Source: Armillaria gallica (lineage: Eukaryota > Basidiomycota > Agaricomycetes > Agaricales > Physalacriaceae). Taken from it: DNA of 64,000 nt. A program made the position numbers and the translations under genes. Below the pieces are notes generated by a model, which did no database searches, had not been told where the DNA came from, and was given only the letters and a program-made list of their open reading frames with translations. Of this stretch, positions 21,828 to 33,700 are shown piece by piece (the first letter of the stretch is position 1; each line of letters starts with the position of its first letter). The stretch is from NCBI GenBank assembly GCA_037576215.1, contig JBANDB010000006.1:1178001-1242000 (forward strand), written 5' to 3'.

Positions 21828-24192
21828 CTAACGATGCGAACCCGGCGCAAACGCCTCCCGAACGCTTCGACGAAGCTCTTCGTGCTCGCGGGAGCTGCCC
21901 ACAGATGATCCAGGCTGCATGTGCGATCCGGGCACACTCGACGATAGCATCGCTTCATCTCCTTCAACGAATTCAAGGATTCTTCGCGAAAGCAGCTGGA
22001 TTTCGCCTTGGCCATCACCAGTATCTGTCTCGTCGTCGTACATTTGATTGTGCGAGTGACGGGAGTCAACAGATTCCGAGGGTGACGAGGCTCCTGAGTT
22101 CGCAAGATTTCGAATGTTAGGTAACAACAGAGGAGAGCTTCGGATACTGCTGATCAACTGTGGGTCTGAACGAAATGTCAGCTGTGTTCACGTTATCGAG
22201 CAACTGATCCGTACCGTTGGATTCGAGGAGTTGCACGATGGTCCAAACGGCGATGTGTTGGAAGGTTGCGTCGGGACTGGTCAAAAATCTGTGCAGATAC
22301 TTGTGCATACCACCATCAGGTTTATCCCAGACGTCATTGAAAGCGGAGTAGTCATCGGTTGACGACCGGCCATCTAACACCACGACATTGAATCTCCGAA
22401 TCAAAAGACGATAAGGATCGTTACTCACCCTTGGATGAGAGATTGCCTAGAGCTGCAGCACTGTTCCCTTGGACTTCAGAACTCGGCGAGTTGGTGAGAG
22501 GAATCAAAACTTCACAAATGCCCATTTCTAGTAGCCGCCCCTTGAGTTCATCTGTAGGGCAACATCAGCGACTAGAAAAAGAAAAACGTTTAAGACGAAC
22601 CACTCAACGCCAGAACAGCTACACACGCCGTCATCTCACTCTGTACATTTATAGGAACCTCCAAAACGAGTTCCTTGATTGACTCCACCGCGCCGGCTTT
22701 CACGATCGCTGTCTTGTTCTTCTCCGAGCTAGCGGCCAAGTTTCGCAGAGTTGAGATAGCGTGGCATTGCACCTCTTCATTGTCCTTGAACGAAAGGAGG
22801 TTGATCAAAGGTTGCAAGAAGCCTGATTCGATTATCGGCGACTCGTTCTGCGGATGTATGGACACATTTCGCACACAAGCTGCCGAAGACAGGATCAAAG
22901 GGAGATATGTAGACTGTAGGAGCCGAAGTAGTGATGCCAACCCGTCTGATTTGACAATCTCCAATTGATACTTCTCTGTTAAAAATTTTTCATATTACTC
23001 CGAACGGACATAGATAACATTTCCGGCTTACCATCACTTGCCAAGTTCCTCAGTGCCAGAGCTGCTTGGCATTGAACTTTCAAGCTGGAACTGTCCATGA
23101 GCATGACCAAACTAGCGACAAGCTTGGGTTCGCTCTGAGCCAATTTCTTGCGGTTGGCACCTGCAAACAACGATTTAGTTGGAGCTTACTCAAAGAGTGG
23201 GCGTAACGTACCATCTACGGCAATGTTACTCAATGCAGTTGTGCAATAGTATTGGACGTCAGTATCAGGCGAGTTCAAGAGACTGACAAGCACAGGGATA
23301 GCGCCTGCATTGACAAGCTGCTGTCGGTTCTCGTCTAGAATTCTTTAGCAGAATTGTCGGATTAGGATCGTGCCGACTCACCAGAATGGGTCATATTTAG
23401 CAGAGCACCAGTGGCGTTCCTTTGAACGCGCATATCTTTCGAACGAGCTAAGCGTGTCAAAGGAACAAGAGCGCCAGATTTTGCAATCTTGGTCTTGTTG
23501 TCATCTGGGAATAAGAAGTTCACTATTCATGAAAGGGGGTATCTGTATGGAAGGCCATACCATGAGTAGCCAAATTTGTTACACACCCAACAGCATTACA
23601 CTGGACCTCTACGTTGGGGCTTAACATTTGGCGAATCAAAGGTTCCAAGCCACCGAGTTTGACGATGAGAAGCTTGTTATCAGCTAGAAGGCGTCCATTT
23701 ATTCCATTAACGTAAAGCCTAAAAGTTGGACTTACTGTTGACCGCAAGGTTTCCCAGTGCAGCGCTGGCAGCCCGTTGCACCTCTGTGTCGTGACTGCTC
23801 AACAAGAAAAGAATGGGGTCCAGAGTGTCCCGACCGACGGGCCTCACTTCCTTCTCAGTGATCTCTGCGAACGCGAGAGCGGCACTCCGTTGCAGATCGA
23901 CATTGTCAGAAAACGAAAGTGTTGTCAACGCATTGAGAGGCGAGCCAGTGAAAAAGTTGGTGGTGGTGCGGTCTGCGGATGCTGCGTTCAATATGCAATG
24001 AGTATGGACAGAAGATAAACGCACTCTCAAGGTACTGAAGGAGATCTGCCACAGCCTCTCGCTCATTCTCCAAGAGCAGAGGCTCGTAGGCTTGCGACTT
24101 GCGCGAGTGGACTGTCAGGCGTCAGTCGTGCCAAGGAGTCTATTGAAAACGGCCTTACAACAGGTGTCGCAGCAGCTGAATGCGTTGCCCAT
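21828..24192 (-). CDS. VAC8: Vacuolar protein 8, armadillo-repeat, acylated
   Basis: Peripheral vacuolar membrane scaffold for vacuole inheritance, nucleus-vacuole contact and autophagy. The ATG at 24192 gives [13 protein letters not shown]: Gly2 for N-myristoylation followed by Cys residues suited to palmitoylation, as in yeast Vac8. Repeats start with [33 protein letters not shown] and continue with [46 protein letters not shown] (between 23370 and 23470), [19 protein letters not shown] and [16 protein letters not shown]. The Ser-rich C-terminus carries an acidic [12 protein letters not shown] segment. Many exons each hold about one repeat. VAC8 lies head-to-head with CCA1, with 197 bp between starts. 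Identification is firm. Confidence 0.93.
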
Positions 24193-24389
24193 GTCGAGAG
24201 GGACGACGAGATATACAAGCTTAAGTGAGAAGAGAAGATAGTCAAGAAAGGGAGGGAAGGGGGAGAAGACCTCGCTGTTCAAAATTATGCGCCTTCGAGT
24301 CTCAACCGAACCGGCAGTTCCCGTGACTGTCATAGCCACAGCAGTCACGCTTCCTATTTGGGACCGGTAGTCGGCGCGTTAAAGCGGCA
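24193..24389. promoter_or_regulatory. Shared 197-bp divergent promoter, VAC8 and CCA1
   Basis: The two ATGs (24192 minus, 24390 plus) leave only 197 bp for both 5' leaders and promoters, so cis elements are probably shared. No TATA box is evident. Confidence 0.55.
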
Positions 24390-26509
24390 ATGACTCTACT
24401 CAGACGCGGGGCAGTATCGAGCATACGGCGTTTCTCAACGATGGCCCATCTGAATGTCGCGCCTCCACGCCGTGTTCAACTGCCTGTGGATCTAAATGTC
24501 AAACTGACCGAAGGCGAAGACCGATTATGCACCCTACTTGACGAATGCACTCAGTATCTGAAGACGGAAAAAGGCATCAGCACGTCGTGCAGGATAGCAG
24601 GTGGCTGGGTAAGGGATAAAGTACGCGATATTTTCTATCTAGTATCGCTGTGTTCTCATTGGTATACAAGTTGCTTGGTTCTCAAAGCAACGACATTGAT
24701 ATCGCCCTTACGGACATGATGGGTTATCCTTTTGCTGAGCATCTTGCTGCATTCGCCAATAGTCGTAGCATTGAAACCGGAAGTATCAGCAAAATTGCAC
24801 AGAATCCTGATCAGTCGAAACACCTCGAAACTGCGACCCTGAAAATACTTGGTCTGGAACTCGACCTCGTCAACCTCAGAAGCGAGGAGTATGCCACTAA
24901 CAGTCGGATACCGACCGGTGTGGTAAGCGTCGTGAGATATCGCATCGATATCTTGTTCACTTTGTTCCAGGCCTTCGGGACTCCACTTCAAGACGCCTTG
25001 CGACGTGATATCACTATAAATGCACTGTTCTACAACGTTCACAGTCGTTCCGTCGAAGATTTCACGGGACGGGTACGTGTTTTTCTGTCTAAGAGTAGCA
25101 TGGTGAAATATAATTCCTGGTAAGGGTCTAGACGATCTCCGCCAAGGCACCATTCGCACCCCTCTTCCGCCTCAGGAAACATTTTTAGATGATCCTTTGC
25201 GCGCCCTGCGGTGCATAAGGTTTGCCAGTAGATTCGGCTTTGAAACTGTCCCAGAAGTTGGGGAGTGTCTTAAAAAGACAGAGATACATGTACGCATCTG
25301 CAAGTGTCAGAAGTCAACTGACTTTAACTCTGCTTCAGGACGCTCTTGTGTCCAAAGTGTCGCGAGAACGCGTCGGAGAAGAAGTTTCCAAAATGATGAA
25401 AGGTATGCCTTTCCATCATCACGTCATGCAATCTCATACTTCTTAGGACACTCTCCTCTGCACGCAATCCAGCTGATTAACGAATTTGAACTCTACGACG
25501 CTATATTTTCTGCAATACCACTGGAGATCAAAAATGCTTTTTCTCACACTCCCGAAAAGGTTGTCCTGTCGTTACAGTGTACAGCAGTACTGCGAGCTCT
25601 CGTAGAGCGCTCCGAATCGTCTCCTCTACCTCCCCTACATCGGACCCTACTGTCGGCAGTGAATAACGATACGACCTGCAAAAGTCGATTGTATCTTGCT
25701 TGTGCCATCGCCCCATATATAGGTATTACTTACGAAGATAGAAAGAAGAAGACGTATCCAGCCGCATTTTCTGTCATTCATGATTCTCTTAAACTAGGGA
25801 CGCAAAATCATTACTCAGATGGCATACCTGCGCTTTTCGCTGCCTCAGAGCTCTTGAAATCTCCAAGCTTGGATGATGAACGGTTCAAGACGAAACCGGA
25901 GAGAGTGGCAATCGGTCAGTACATTCAACATTCTTCTCTGCATCTATTTAACAGGTCATCGGTAAGGCATGCTTTTGCGTCAGAAGTCGGTTCACAATCC
26001 GAGCACGGGATCGCACTGGACTAGCTCAATACTCTTTTCTCTTGTACGAGAACTAGGGGCTTTGTATGATGCTTCGTCAGACACGATAGACGGTAATCAA
26101 ATTCATGGTATTTGATGTTTTTCCCAGGGACTTACTTTCTTTTAGCAGAGGAAGCCGAGAAAGTAATACGTGTGTATAATGATTTTGCAGCTCGAATCGA
26201 GGAGCTTGATTTGTTGGGGGCTGCAGATGCAAAGACGCTTCTGGATGTAAGTTAATTACTGCTGTGCTGAAAGAAAGAATCCTTGACTTATGCCACATAT
26301 TCCAGGGACGAGACGTTGTCAGGATCCTAGAAGCCAAGCCTGGTCCTTGGACGGGTCAAGTCCTAACACAAGTGATGGAGTGGCAACTCGAACATCCAGA
26401 ACGAACGAAGGAAGATTGCGAGGCATGGCTAATACACGCTCATTCGATGGGTCTGGTTCGAACAGGTTTAGCTGCAGAACCCGCTCGGAAAAAAGCAAGA
26501 ACAGCTTGA
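24390..26509 (+). CDS. CCA1: tRNA CCA-adding nucleotidyltransferase
   Basis: Adds the 3'-terminal CCA to tRNAs in the cytosol, nucleus and mitochondria. Class II poly(A) polymerase-like head domain: RIAGGWVRDK | LLGSQSNDIDIAL (GG...DxD catalytic motif, across an intron), then LELDLVNLRSEEY, DALRRDITINALFYN, VEDFTGR | GLDDLRQGTIRTP, DDPLRALRCIRFASRFGF and RVGEEVSKMMKG. The C-terminal helical part ends with DGRDVVRILEAKPGPWTGQVLTQVMEWQLEHPE, then KKARTA. The first ATG yields a basic presequence (MTLLRRGAVSSIRRFSTMAHLN), and an internal Met at 24441 could give the cytosolic or nuclear form. The intron 25915-25966 uses an AAG acceptor; the earlier CAG would create a stop. Confidence 0.93.
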
Positions 26510-26787
26510 ATAAATACTAGTCGGAGTAGTCTTCTATGCGAGAACTTAATGATGAGGCCGAAAGCTATGCCATGCAGTTTTAGCTACAACAAAATGATTG
26601 AAAAGCGAACGTTGCAGTGAAGAAAGGACTAGACTGCTTTAGTCGTCTGAAACTTACCGTCGGTGCATTACTCTCCGCTGGACTGACTTCATTTCGGTAG
26701 GATGAAACTATTCTTGACTATCTACATACGTAAACCGAAGGCCGCTACGCATGGTAGAACCAGATTCTCATCGCTAATCAACATGAA

Positions 26788-28931
26788 TTACTCATCTGAA
26801 GTATCTTCTGTGCCTCGCTTAGAACCTTTGCTTCCCGCCTCTGCCTCGACCTTCGCTTTCCGTCTCTTGGACCCGGCAATCATATCCCTACAAGAAATAT
26901 TAAATGGACATTCCAATATGATCTTCGAATCAGTATTCTTTACCTTTTCTTGATGGCTGCTTGGCGTCCTATCTTACGAGCCGTGTTGACCGTTTCAGCC
27001 CGCGCCACTTTTCCCATCTGCCTTCGCTTGAGTTTGGAGGGTTTGGGCAGTTTTGTTATCCACTCTGGCACTGGAGAACCGGATTGCAATAAGACATTGG
27101 CGATGCTTATCAGGATTGAAGTTAGCCTGGCTCTTGTACTTCAATATAAGATCCCCACGATTTTAGATACGGTGCGTCCTCGTCAGTGAAAAAGGTTACA
27201 GCCTTCCCTTCCCTGCCGGCTCGTCCGGTTCGGCCTAGAAAGGGTTGAGATTATGATTCCAGCTCGATAGACCGACGTACCTATCCGATGTATATAACTC
27301 TGTACACTAGTTGGGAAATCGTAATTGATCACTTCACGAACTCCTTTGAAGTCCATTCCACGGGCCATAACCTCGGTCGACACCATCACCCAGCTTTGGC
27401 CTTGCCGCATACGGGTGATGGCATCTTCACGCTCCTTGTCTGACATTCCAGCATGAAGGCAGTCGACATTTGGTACACTATTGAGGACTAGTTCTTCTGC
27501 AAGTGAGGTTGCTCGGGGCTGTGTAGACGTAAAGATCAAAACAGGAGGGTTGTATGGTTGAGCAAGATAGGTTAGAAGACTGGGTAACTTGGAGGGATCA
27601 TCGGCAACATATGTGAGAGATTGTGCGATGAGAGGAAGAGGCGTGTCTCTGAGGAGGAGTTTGAGTTTGCCATTGGAATTGAAACTATACCCGATATACA
27701 TACTTGAGACCCACGACAATCCTAACAGGGTTATGAAGCATTTCCATTGCAGTTTTTTCGGCACCGGCAGGAAGTGTGGCACTAAAGACGGCCTTCTGCA
27801 AGTTCGAGTGAGTACACGCGGCGACAATTTCTTGAATTTGTGGCAAAACTCTGCATCTAGCATTCGATCGGCTTCGTCTAGAATAAGAAAACGGACACTG
27901 GGAACACCGGTATCATTCTTCGGCTGGGATGGAAGACAGACAGAGAAGCGTACTTGTTTAGTTCCATGCTTCCAGATTGTAGAGAGGATACCAAACGTAA
28001 TGGTGTACTAATGATGATGTCTACAGCAAAAAACTTTCAGCCACGGAACCCTATGATCAGTCTGTTTAGACACACCAACTTTGTCCCTAGCGCGTTTGTC
28101 GGATAGCGTGCTCGCTGTTGCCTTGCTGAACAAGATAACTCGCCATTTTCGCCCATGACAAAGCTTCAGACATTCGTTGTGAATCTGATGCGCTAATTCT
28201 TTCGTCGGAGCAAGGACAACGGCTCTGACTCCGGAGCCATATTTTCCATTTTGCGTGGAAGAAATTGGCGCACCAAGAGAAGATATTACGGGGAGAAGAT
28301 ACGATAATGTTTTTCCGGTTCCAGTCGGCGAAATAGCAGCAAGATCTCGAGACTAATACCTTCATATCACATATCAATGCCACAGAGTCTAACATAGAAC
28401 ACACACCTCGAGTAATATTGGTATCCCGTGAGATTGAATACCAGTGGGCTCCATAAAACCACTTTTCGACAGATTAGCATTGAGAAGGGATGATATATTG
28501 TAGCGTTTTGTCAGTTGTTCAAAGCTATCGGCAGGCTCCGGGACATTTTCTCCTTTGCTTGTAACACGATGTCGATGTATGGAGTTTTCTGGACATCACT
28601 GGATCGCGTAGGCTCGTCGTCGTCATTTTCATCTTCCTCAGTGACATCTTCAACCTTCCGCTTCTTGGTTTGCCTCCCGTCGGGAACAACATTGGTCTTG
28701 CGTTTTCCAGTTCCTCCTTGTGCATACTTGAAGAAATCAAGCTCTGTGGGAAGTGGCGAGTTTCCTTCTTTTGTTGAAGAACTAGACGCTGTTTTGGACT
28801 GACAGAACCATTGAGTGACAGGAAGAATCTGCAAGATTATAGAAACGCACGTTGAACCGATGCACGTCGTTCTGAAAGCGCTTCTTGTTAAACTGTGCGC
28901 CGCCTCTAGACAACAGCTGGAAAGCCTCCAT
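26788..28931 (-). CDS. ROK1: DEAD-box ATP-dependent RNA helicase ROK1 (DDX52), one apparent frame break
   Basis: Nucleolar helicase for 18S rRNA maturation (40S biogenesis). The ATG at 28931 gives [20 protein letters not shown], the conserved Rok1 N-terminus, then a Lys/acid-rich linker. Motifs in order: Walker A SPTGTGKT, Ia [71 protein letters not shown] and HRIG | RTGRAGREG (split by an intron). The C-terminus is basic and ends [10 protein letters not shown], with the TAA at 26788-26790. After DAEF the continuation [21 protein letters not shown] lies in another frame. The run at 27845-27848 has four A (plus strand) where five would restore it. The gene is otherwise intact, so an indel error is likely. 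Confidence 0.9.
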
Positions 28932-29379
28932 GAAGAATGGTGGAAAGAGGAAAAAAGAGAGATTAGATCAGAGATGTAGATTAGATCTTCGATGATTTTC
29001 AAGTTGGTTCCCACGCGCACGCATCCTATCCTCAGCTTGACTCTGGTTTGCTTGCGGCTCGTACGTAGAACCTTTCTCTAATGGTCACGCAGGAAACTCG
29101 TGGCATATTCCCGGCTGGATGAGAGCGAGAATCGCGTCGCTCTCATTGGGACCACATGCGACAACGGGCCGATAGGCAGTCAGAAGGCTAAACAATGGGG
29201 GCATATGCCTACCGCGACGTTGCTGCTCTTTCCGATATTACTACTGGGCATCTTCTCGTGATATATATATTTCTACATATGTGCTTCTCTCCGACATTTA
29301 CGCGCCGTATTGACAGCCTCTGTGATTGAACATAAAAGAGCATTCTCAGGATCTATCGCTCCGTGGTTTCACCCTAAAC
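28932..29379. promoter_or_regulatory. Divergent region between ROK1 and GH43 galactanase
   Basis: About 450 bp holding both promoters. An AT-repeat (gatatatatat) lies at about 29262-29272, roughly 110 bp upstream of the GH43 ATG, and could serve as a TATA-like element. No gene is visible. Confidence 0.35.
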
Positions 29380-31518
29380 ATGAAGACTTGGATTCTACCC
29401 ACCTCTCTCTCTCTTTTTCCCTCTTCACTGCGCGTGCAGCGGTTATTGTTCCTGGTGCTACATGGACCGATACCTCTGGAACGGTTATACAGGCGCACGG
29501 TGGCGGATTTTTGAAAGTTGGTGTTATGTCCGTCCCAAAGAAACCATGTTGTTGAGATCATTCGTACCAGGTTGGATCTACATACTACTGGTTCGGAGAG
29601 GACAAGTCTCACAACAGTGCCTTGTTCAAAGCAGTGTCGTGCTACACAGTTACACGATTCCATCTCTTATTCAGGTCCTTTGAATTGACAGAAATATTAG
29701 TCCAGTAATCTTATGACGTGGTCCCGTCAGAACGATGCCCTTTCCCCATCTCCGGTACGGCTATATCGACTTCGAATATCGTTGAACGCCCAAAGGGTCT
29801 GTCATCTTATCGAACCTATCTTCAATTTCTGCTCACTACCAGCACTAGTTATTTATAATGCCCAGGTATCGTACACGTCCACTCTGTTTACAGTCCTTCT
29901 CGCTGATCTCGTAGCAAGAACTCCGAATACGTTATGTGGTTCCACTCTGATTCGTCAAAGTGATTACACCCCTTCAAATTCGACATACATGAGCACTCCC
30001 TGATTTGATTCAGTTACGGTGCTGCCATGGTTGGCGTTGCAACCGCTACCACCCCATGTGGCCCTTACACATACAAAGCAAGCTGGAAACCGCTCGGAGC
30101 CGATTCTAGAGACATGGGGCTATTTGTCGACGGTATATTTTGTGTTAATTTTATAAGGGCTTTATTCTAATTATTGACCAGACAATTGTCTGTATCTTAA
30201 AAGCGCAACTGGATTCAAACTGATTTCTGTGCACCAGCGACCGCTTATCTGCTATATGCGTCAGATAACAATCAGAATTTCAAGATCTCACGATTGACCG
30301 CCGACTATCACAATGTGTCTGCACAAGCCAGCGTCCTTTCCGGTAACTCAGCTTATACTAGTCCATTATCGGCATTCTATTAATACTCTATGTATAGGGT
30401 CCACTCTAGAATCCCCTGGTATCGTTAAGCGCAATGGAGTAAAGTTTTGTTTTGATTGTCTCTACGAAGGCTCATAGCTGACAGGTATATTACCTTATCG
30501 CCTCTCACACGTCTGGATGGGCTCCCAACCCAAACAAATATTTTTCGGCAACAGTGAGTTCCTTGTTCCTGTCGTCGACTAAAGAGTACTTCTCATTGCT
30601 TGATCCTACGAAAGTCACTGTCAGGGCCATGGTCGTCCCAGGCTGATATAGCCCCCGAAGCCGTTCGAACATACTTTTCACAGAACGCGTACGACTTTCC
30701 TTTGGGATCAAATGCGATATATATGGGTGATCGGTGGAGGCCATCTTTGCTTGGAAGTAGTCGCTATATGTGGTTCCCATTATCGTGGTCGTCTGGGTCT
30801 CCTCAAATAGTCGCTGCGGACGTTTGGAGCGTAAACGTGGCAGCAGGTGCAGTCACAATGTCCCCTAACAGGTTTGTAACGGCACTGACTTCACATTAGG
30901 GACTTATACCGCAGCCACTGGTACCACTTACGAGGCTGAAGCCGGAACCAGAAGTGGCCCCGCCACCATTATTAGTGATTCAGCTTTTTCTGGGAGTGGT
31001 GGAGTAGGATGGCTGGGTTCGTTAGACACTGACCTCCCATTTCATGCTTCTGTCTGATCCTTTCATGGCACAGGTAATGGTGGGACGGTCACTATCAACA
31101 ATGTCCAGGGAACCGGGTCTCCTCAATGGATCTCCCTGTATTATGCGAATGGTACTGTCTTTTCCAATGTGCTGTGTTATCACTAACATGTCGATAGGCG
31201 ATAGTTCATGGCGCAATGTAACTGTCAGGTGAGATTTTCTGTCTTTCCTACGTAGGCAATTCTGTCGATTCAAACTGCATTGTGCTCAGTGTTAACGGCG
31301 GCACGGGTGTGTACGTGGATCAGCCGGATACAGGCGGCGGACGTGTCATCTTGTCTGTACCCGTGCAACTCACCCTCCGAAGTGGGTCGAATTCGCTCAC
31401 CTTTGGCTCTGGTCAAACCAGTCAGTGTCTATGAACCGTTCATATACATAATGCTGACGAATAGATGATAGACTATGCAGGCGACTTGGATAAGATTATA
31501 GTATACACAGCAACATAG
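29380..31518 (+). CDS. Exo-beta-1,3-galactanase, GH43 subfamily 24 with C-terminal CBM35, two apparent frame breaks
   Basis: Secreted enzyme that trims the beta-1,3-galactan backbone of plant arabinogalactan. The signal peptide MKTWILPTSLSL starts at the ATG at 29380. The mature part reads VPGATWTDTSGTVIQAHGGG, WFGEDKSHNSALFKAVSCYT, WSRQNDALSP, IVERPKV, YVMWFHSDSS, MVGVATATTPCGPYTYK, LLYASDNNQNFKISRL, LESPGIVKRNG, IASHTSGWAPNPNKYFSAT, YFSQNAYDFPLGSNAIYMGD and RWRPSLLGSSRYMWFPLSW. The CBM35 follows: TYEAEAGTRSG, NGGTVTINNVQG, SWRNVTVSVNGG, VYVDQPDTGGG and YAGDLDKIIVY. About ten introns. Two sites need one extra base each: the CT/T run at 29404-29418 joining signal to mature frame, and the CCCC at 29744-29747 before GTAISTSNIVERPK. 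The architecture matches the Phanerochaete chrysosporium enzyme. Confidence 0.88.
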
Positions 31519-31716
31519 CTTCGGACCTGTCTTAGCGCAACGATGATTTTATGTTATAGTTACAGAGGATAGGTGAATAAAAATATGAATTGGGTTCGAA
31601 ATGGCTTCTACTATCTATGGTAAATAAGTCATATTTCGTCTATATACGTCTAGGATGAATGTATGCAAGACTGAAGAGATAGTTTGTGTTATACTTTCCG
31701 TACAAGCCCAGAAATA

Positions 31717-33199
31717 TCATGATACAAGTGTGCTCCATCCTTTTTTCAGTTGCTATACAACGAGTTTAGTACGAGTTACTGTGTTGGGGAAAGGGCCTGT
31801 ACCTCGAAGAAAACGAAGAGCAGGACGGTGTTGGGCCCGAGGCGGATAAATGCGGGAGTCCAGCCCATGAATAGGAACCTTGGCCCATCGTGCCGAAGAG
31901 AAGTCGTCAACACATGAAGGAATGTATCTCCTGAAGACTATGATAAAAATATGAGTCCAGTTCTCTAATAGAAGTGTGTAACATACGGATGACATGATGC
32001 GTGATCGTATAACATCGGCAGGGGAGCAGACGGCTATTTCAGCAGGTGTCAAAAATCTAAGAAGCCTCAAAGCAAGTGTACAAACTGGTGGCAAATGTGC
32101 CTGCAAGGACACTGGCTGCGACGTGGACCCCGAGATTATCTTGGAATTGATAGTTTGTCAAGGGTACAGGATGCCGCAATAAGGATGTCTTGAAGAAATC
32201 ATATCTGTTGCGGGGAAAGTCATCGTTGGCTGCACCCATTATAGGCGGCAGAAACTTACGACCACACCTGAGACGACTAGTGGGGAAAATGGAGTCAGAA
32301 AAGCCTCAGGTCGAGGGAAATGTGGGAAATAACACGCACATTCATAAGTACCGCTCTCGTCTAAAAGGAGATTCGTCAGGGAGCAGCTTCTATGGGAATA
32401 GGAAGGACGAAACTGTATTAGTACCCAGTCCTCTGGTTAGTCCTTTGAGACCTTCTTCCTTCACAAGTCTGATTAGTCCACTGATTGCATTGGAATAACT
32501 ATAACGTTTCTCTGGTGGCTTAGTGATATCGCTAGTCATTCGAACAAGTAGTATATCTGAAGACATTCATCAGTTTTATGCGACACTGAGAACAAAAGTG
32601 CGCAACCTGCTGGATTTCCTGCAACGCCACCGAGAGCGCCAGCCACGGTAGCAGCCATGAGAAGCTGTATCGTAGAGGGACGGCCGTTCTTTGATAGACG
32701 ACGCTTAAAATCCTCATAGGCCCCGATGCGCACCATAGAATATGTCATTTGCCGAAGTAGCGAAGCGCTCAAGCCTTGGTACATGCTACGAACACCATGA
32801 CTAGTGACATTGGCGCGTATGACGGAAAATGTGGAAGGACGCTTGGACCCAGCTTCGTTGATCGCTGTCTGCATTCGCCTTGAATTCCAGAATGAATGAC
32901 AATTGCAGGATTACTGAGTTGAAAAGAACGCACACTTTCGTGACATCCAGAGGATGAGTGCAGCTAGCGGCCACTGATGAAAAACAGCATTAGTAGGATT
33001 CAGACGACATGTAGTCTTCACGCACTGGACGCGGCAACACCTAAGATTCAGAGAAAACATTTCAACCATCAGGTGTCGGATCCTTGTGAGACACAGAAAC
33101 CGTGCGTACCTCCAAGCCTAAGAAAGCAGATTCAGCATCCTGACCGCGCAAAAAGACGGGAAAGCCGTACGCTTACCAGAATGGACTACTGTTGGCCAT
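31717..33199 (-). CDS. Mitochondrial carrier, dicarboxylate (DIC) type
   Basis: Inner mitochondrial membrane transporter with three SLC25 repeats. The spliced N-terminus MANSSPFWLGGVAASCTHPLDVTKVRMQTAI holds the first signature PLDVTK. The second repeat has GALGGVAGNPADILLVRM and RYSYSNAISGLIRLVKEEGLKGLTRGL. The third has YDFFKTSLLRHPVPL, NLGVHVAASVLAGTFAT and VCSPADVIRSRIM, then WTPAFIRLGPNTVLLFVFFEQLKKGW. NPAD followed by V-R-M and CSPADVI-SRIM are typical of dicarboxylate carriers. About eight introns are needed, including one leaving an exon of only about 8 nt (around 33115-33122). Stop TGA at 31717-31719. Substrate is inferred from the signature motifs. Confidence 0.82.
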
Positions 33200-33700
33200 G
33201 TGGCTAGAACGTGACAGATGAACTGAGCAGAAACGACTCGAGCAGGAATATCTATCGAATGGAGACCTGTCCGTTCCCGTCCGACGAAGCTGGGGATCTG
33301 CCTTTCAAGCGGTATTCGTATTGGTACTGGCACAACCTCCCAAATACGGAACGGCCGAGCCATCTATAGCTCAGGGTTGACAACGGCCCGTCGGAGCCAA
33401 TCGGCCGAACCAATCACACTTAAATATCTCCTCATTTTGACATTCACCACACCCAAGTCCAGGCGTCAACGATCCACATTAACTTTTGTGATTATCAATG
33501 GTTGAAGATCTCAGGCCACCGCTTCGTGTCCTGGACGAAACCACCAAGCAGAAGACTTATAAACAGTCGACACATGCAACAAGAACAGCGATGTTATCAT
33601 CATTCACGGCTATGATTTGGAGCCGCAGGCTCAAAATGTAGACTCGAGGAGAACGAGTATCGCCATTCTACATCCTCTACTTATTTGTTTATATGAAAGT
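33200..33700. other. Intergenic: carrier promoter and ATP4 3' flank
   Basis: About 500 bp between the carrier start and the ATP4 stop, both on minus. A minus-strand open stretch at 33118-33363 overlaps the carrier start in another frame and is not supported. No RNA gene was recognised. Confidence 0.5.

Noticed and set aside
25961..25982. 22-nt intron in CCA1
   Set aside because: Too short; a normal 52-nt intron with AAG acceptor at 25966 explains the frame.
31585..31610. tRNA B-box-like gggttcgaaat
   Set aside because: No A box or cloverleaf around it.
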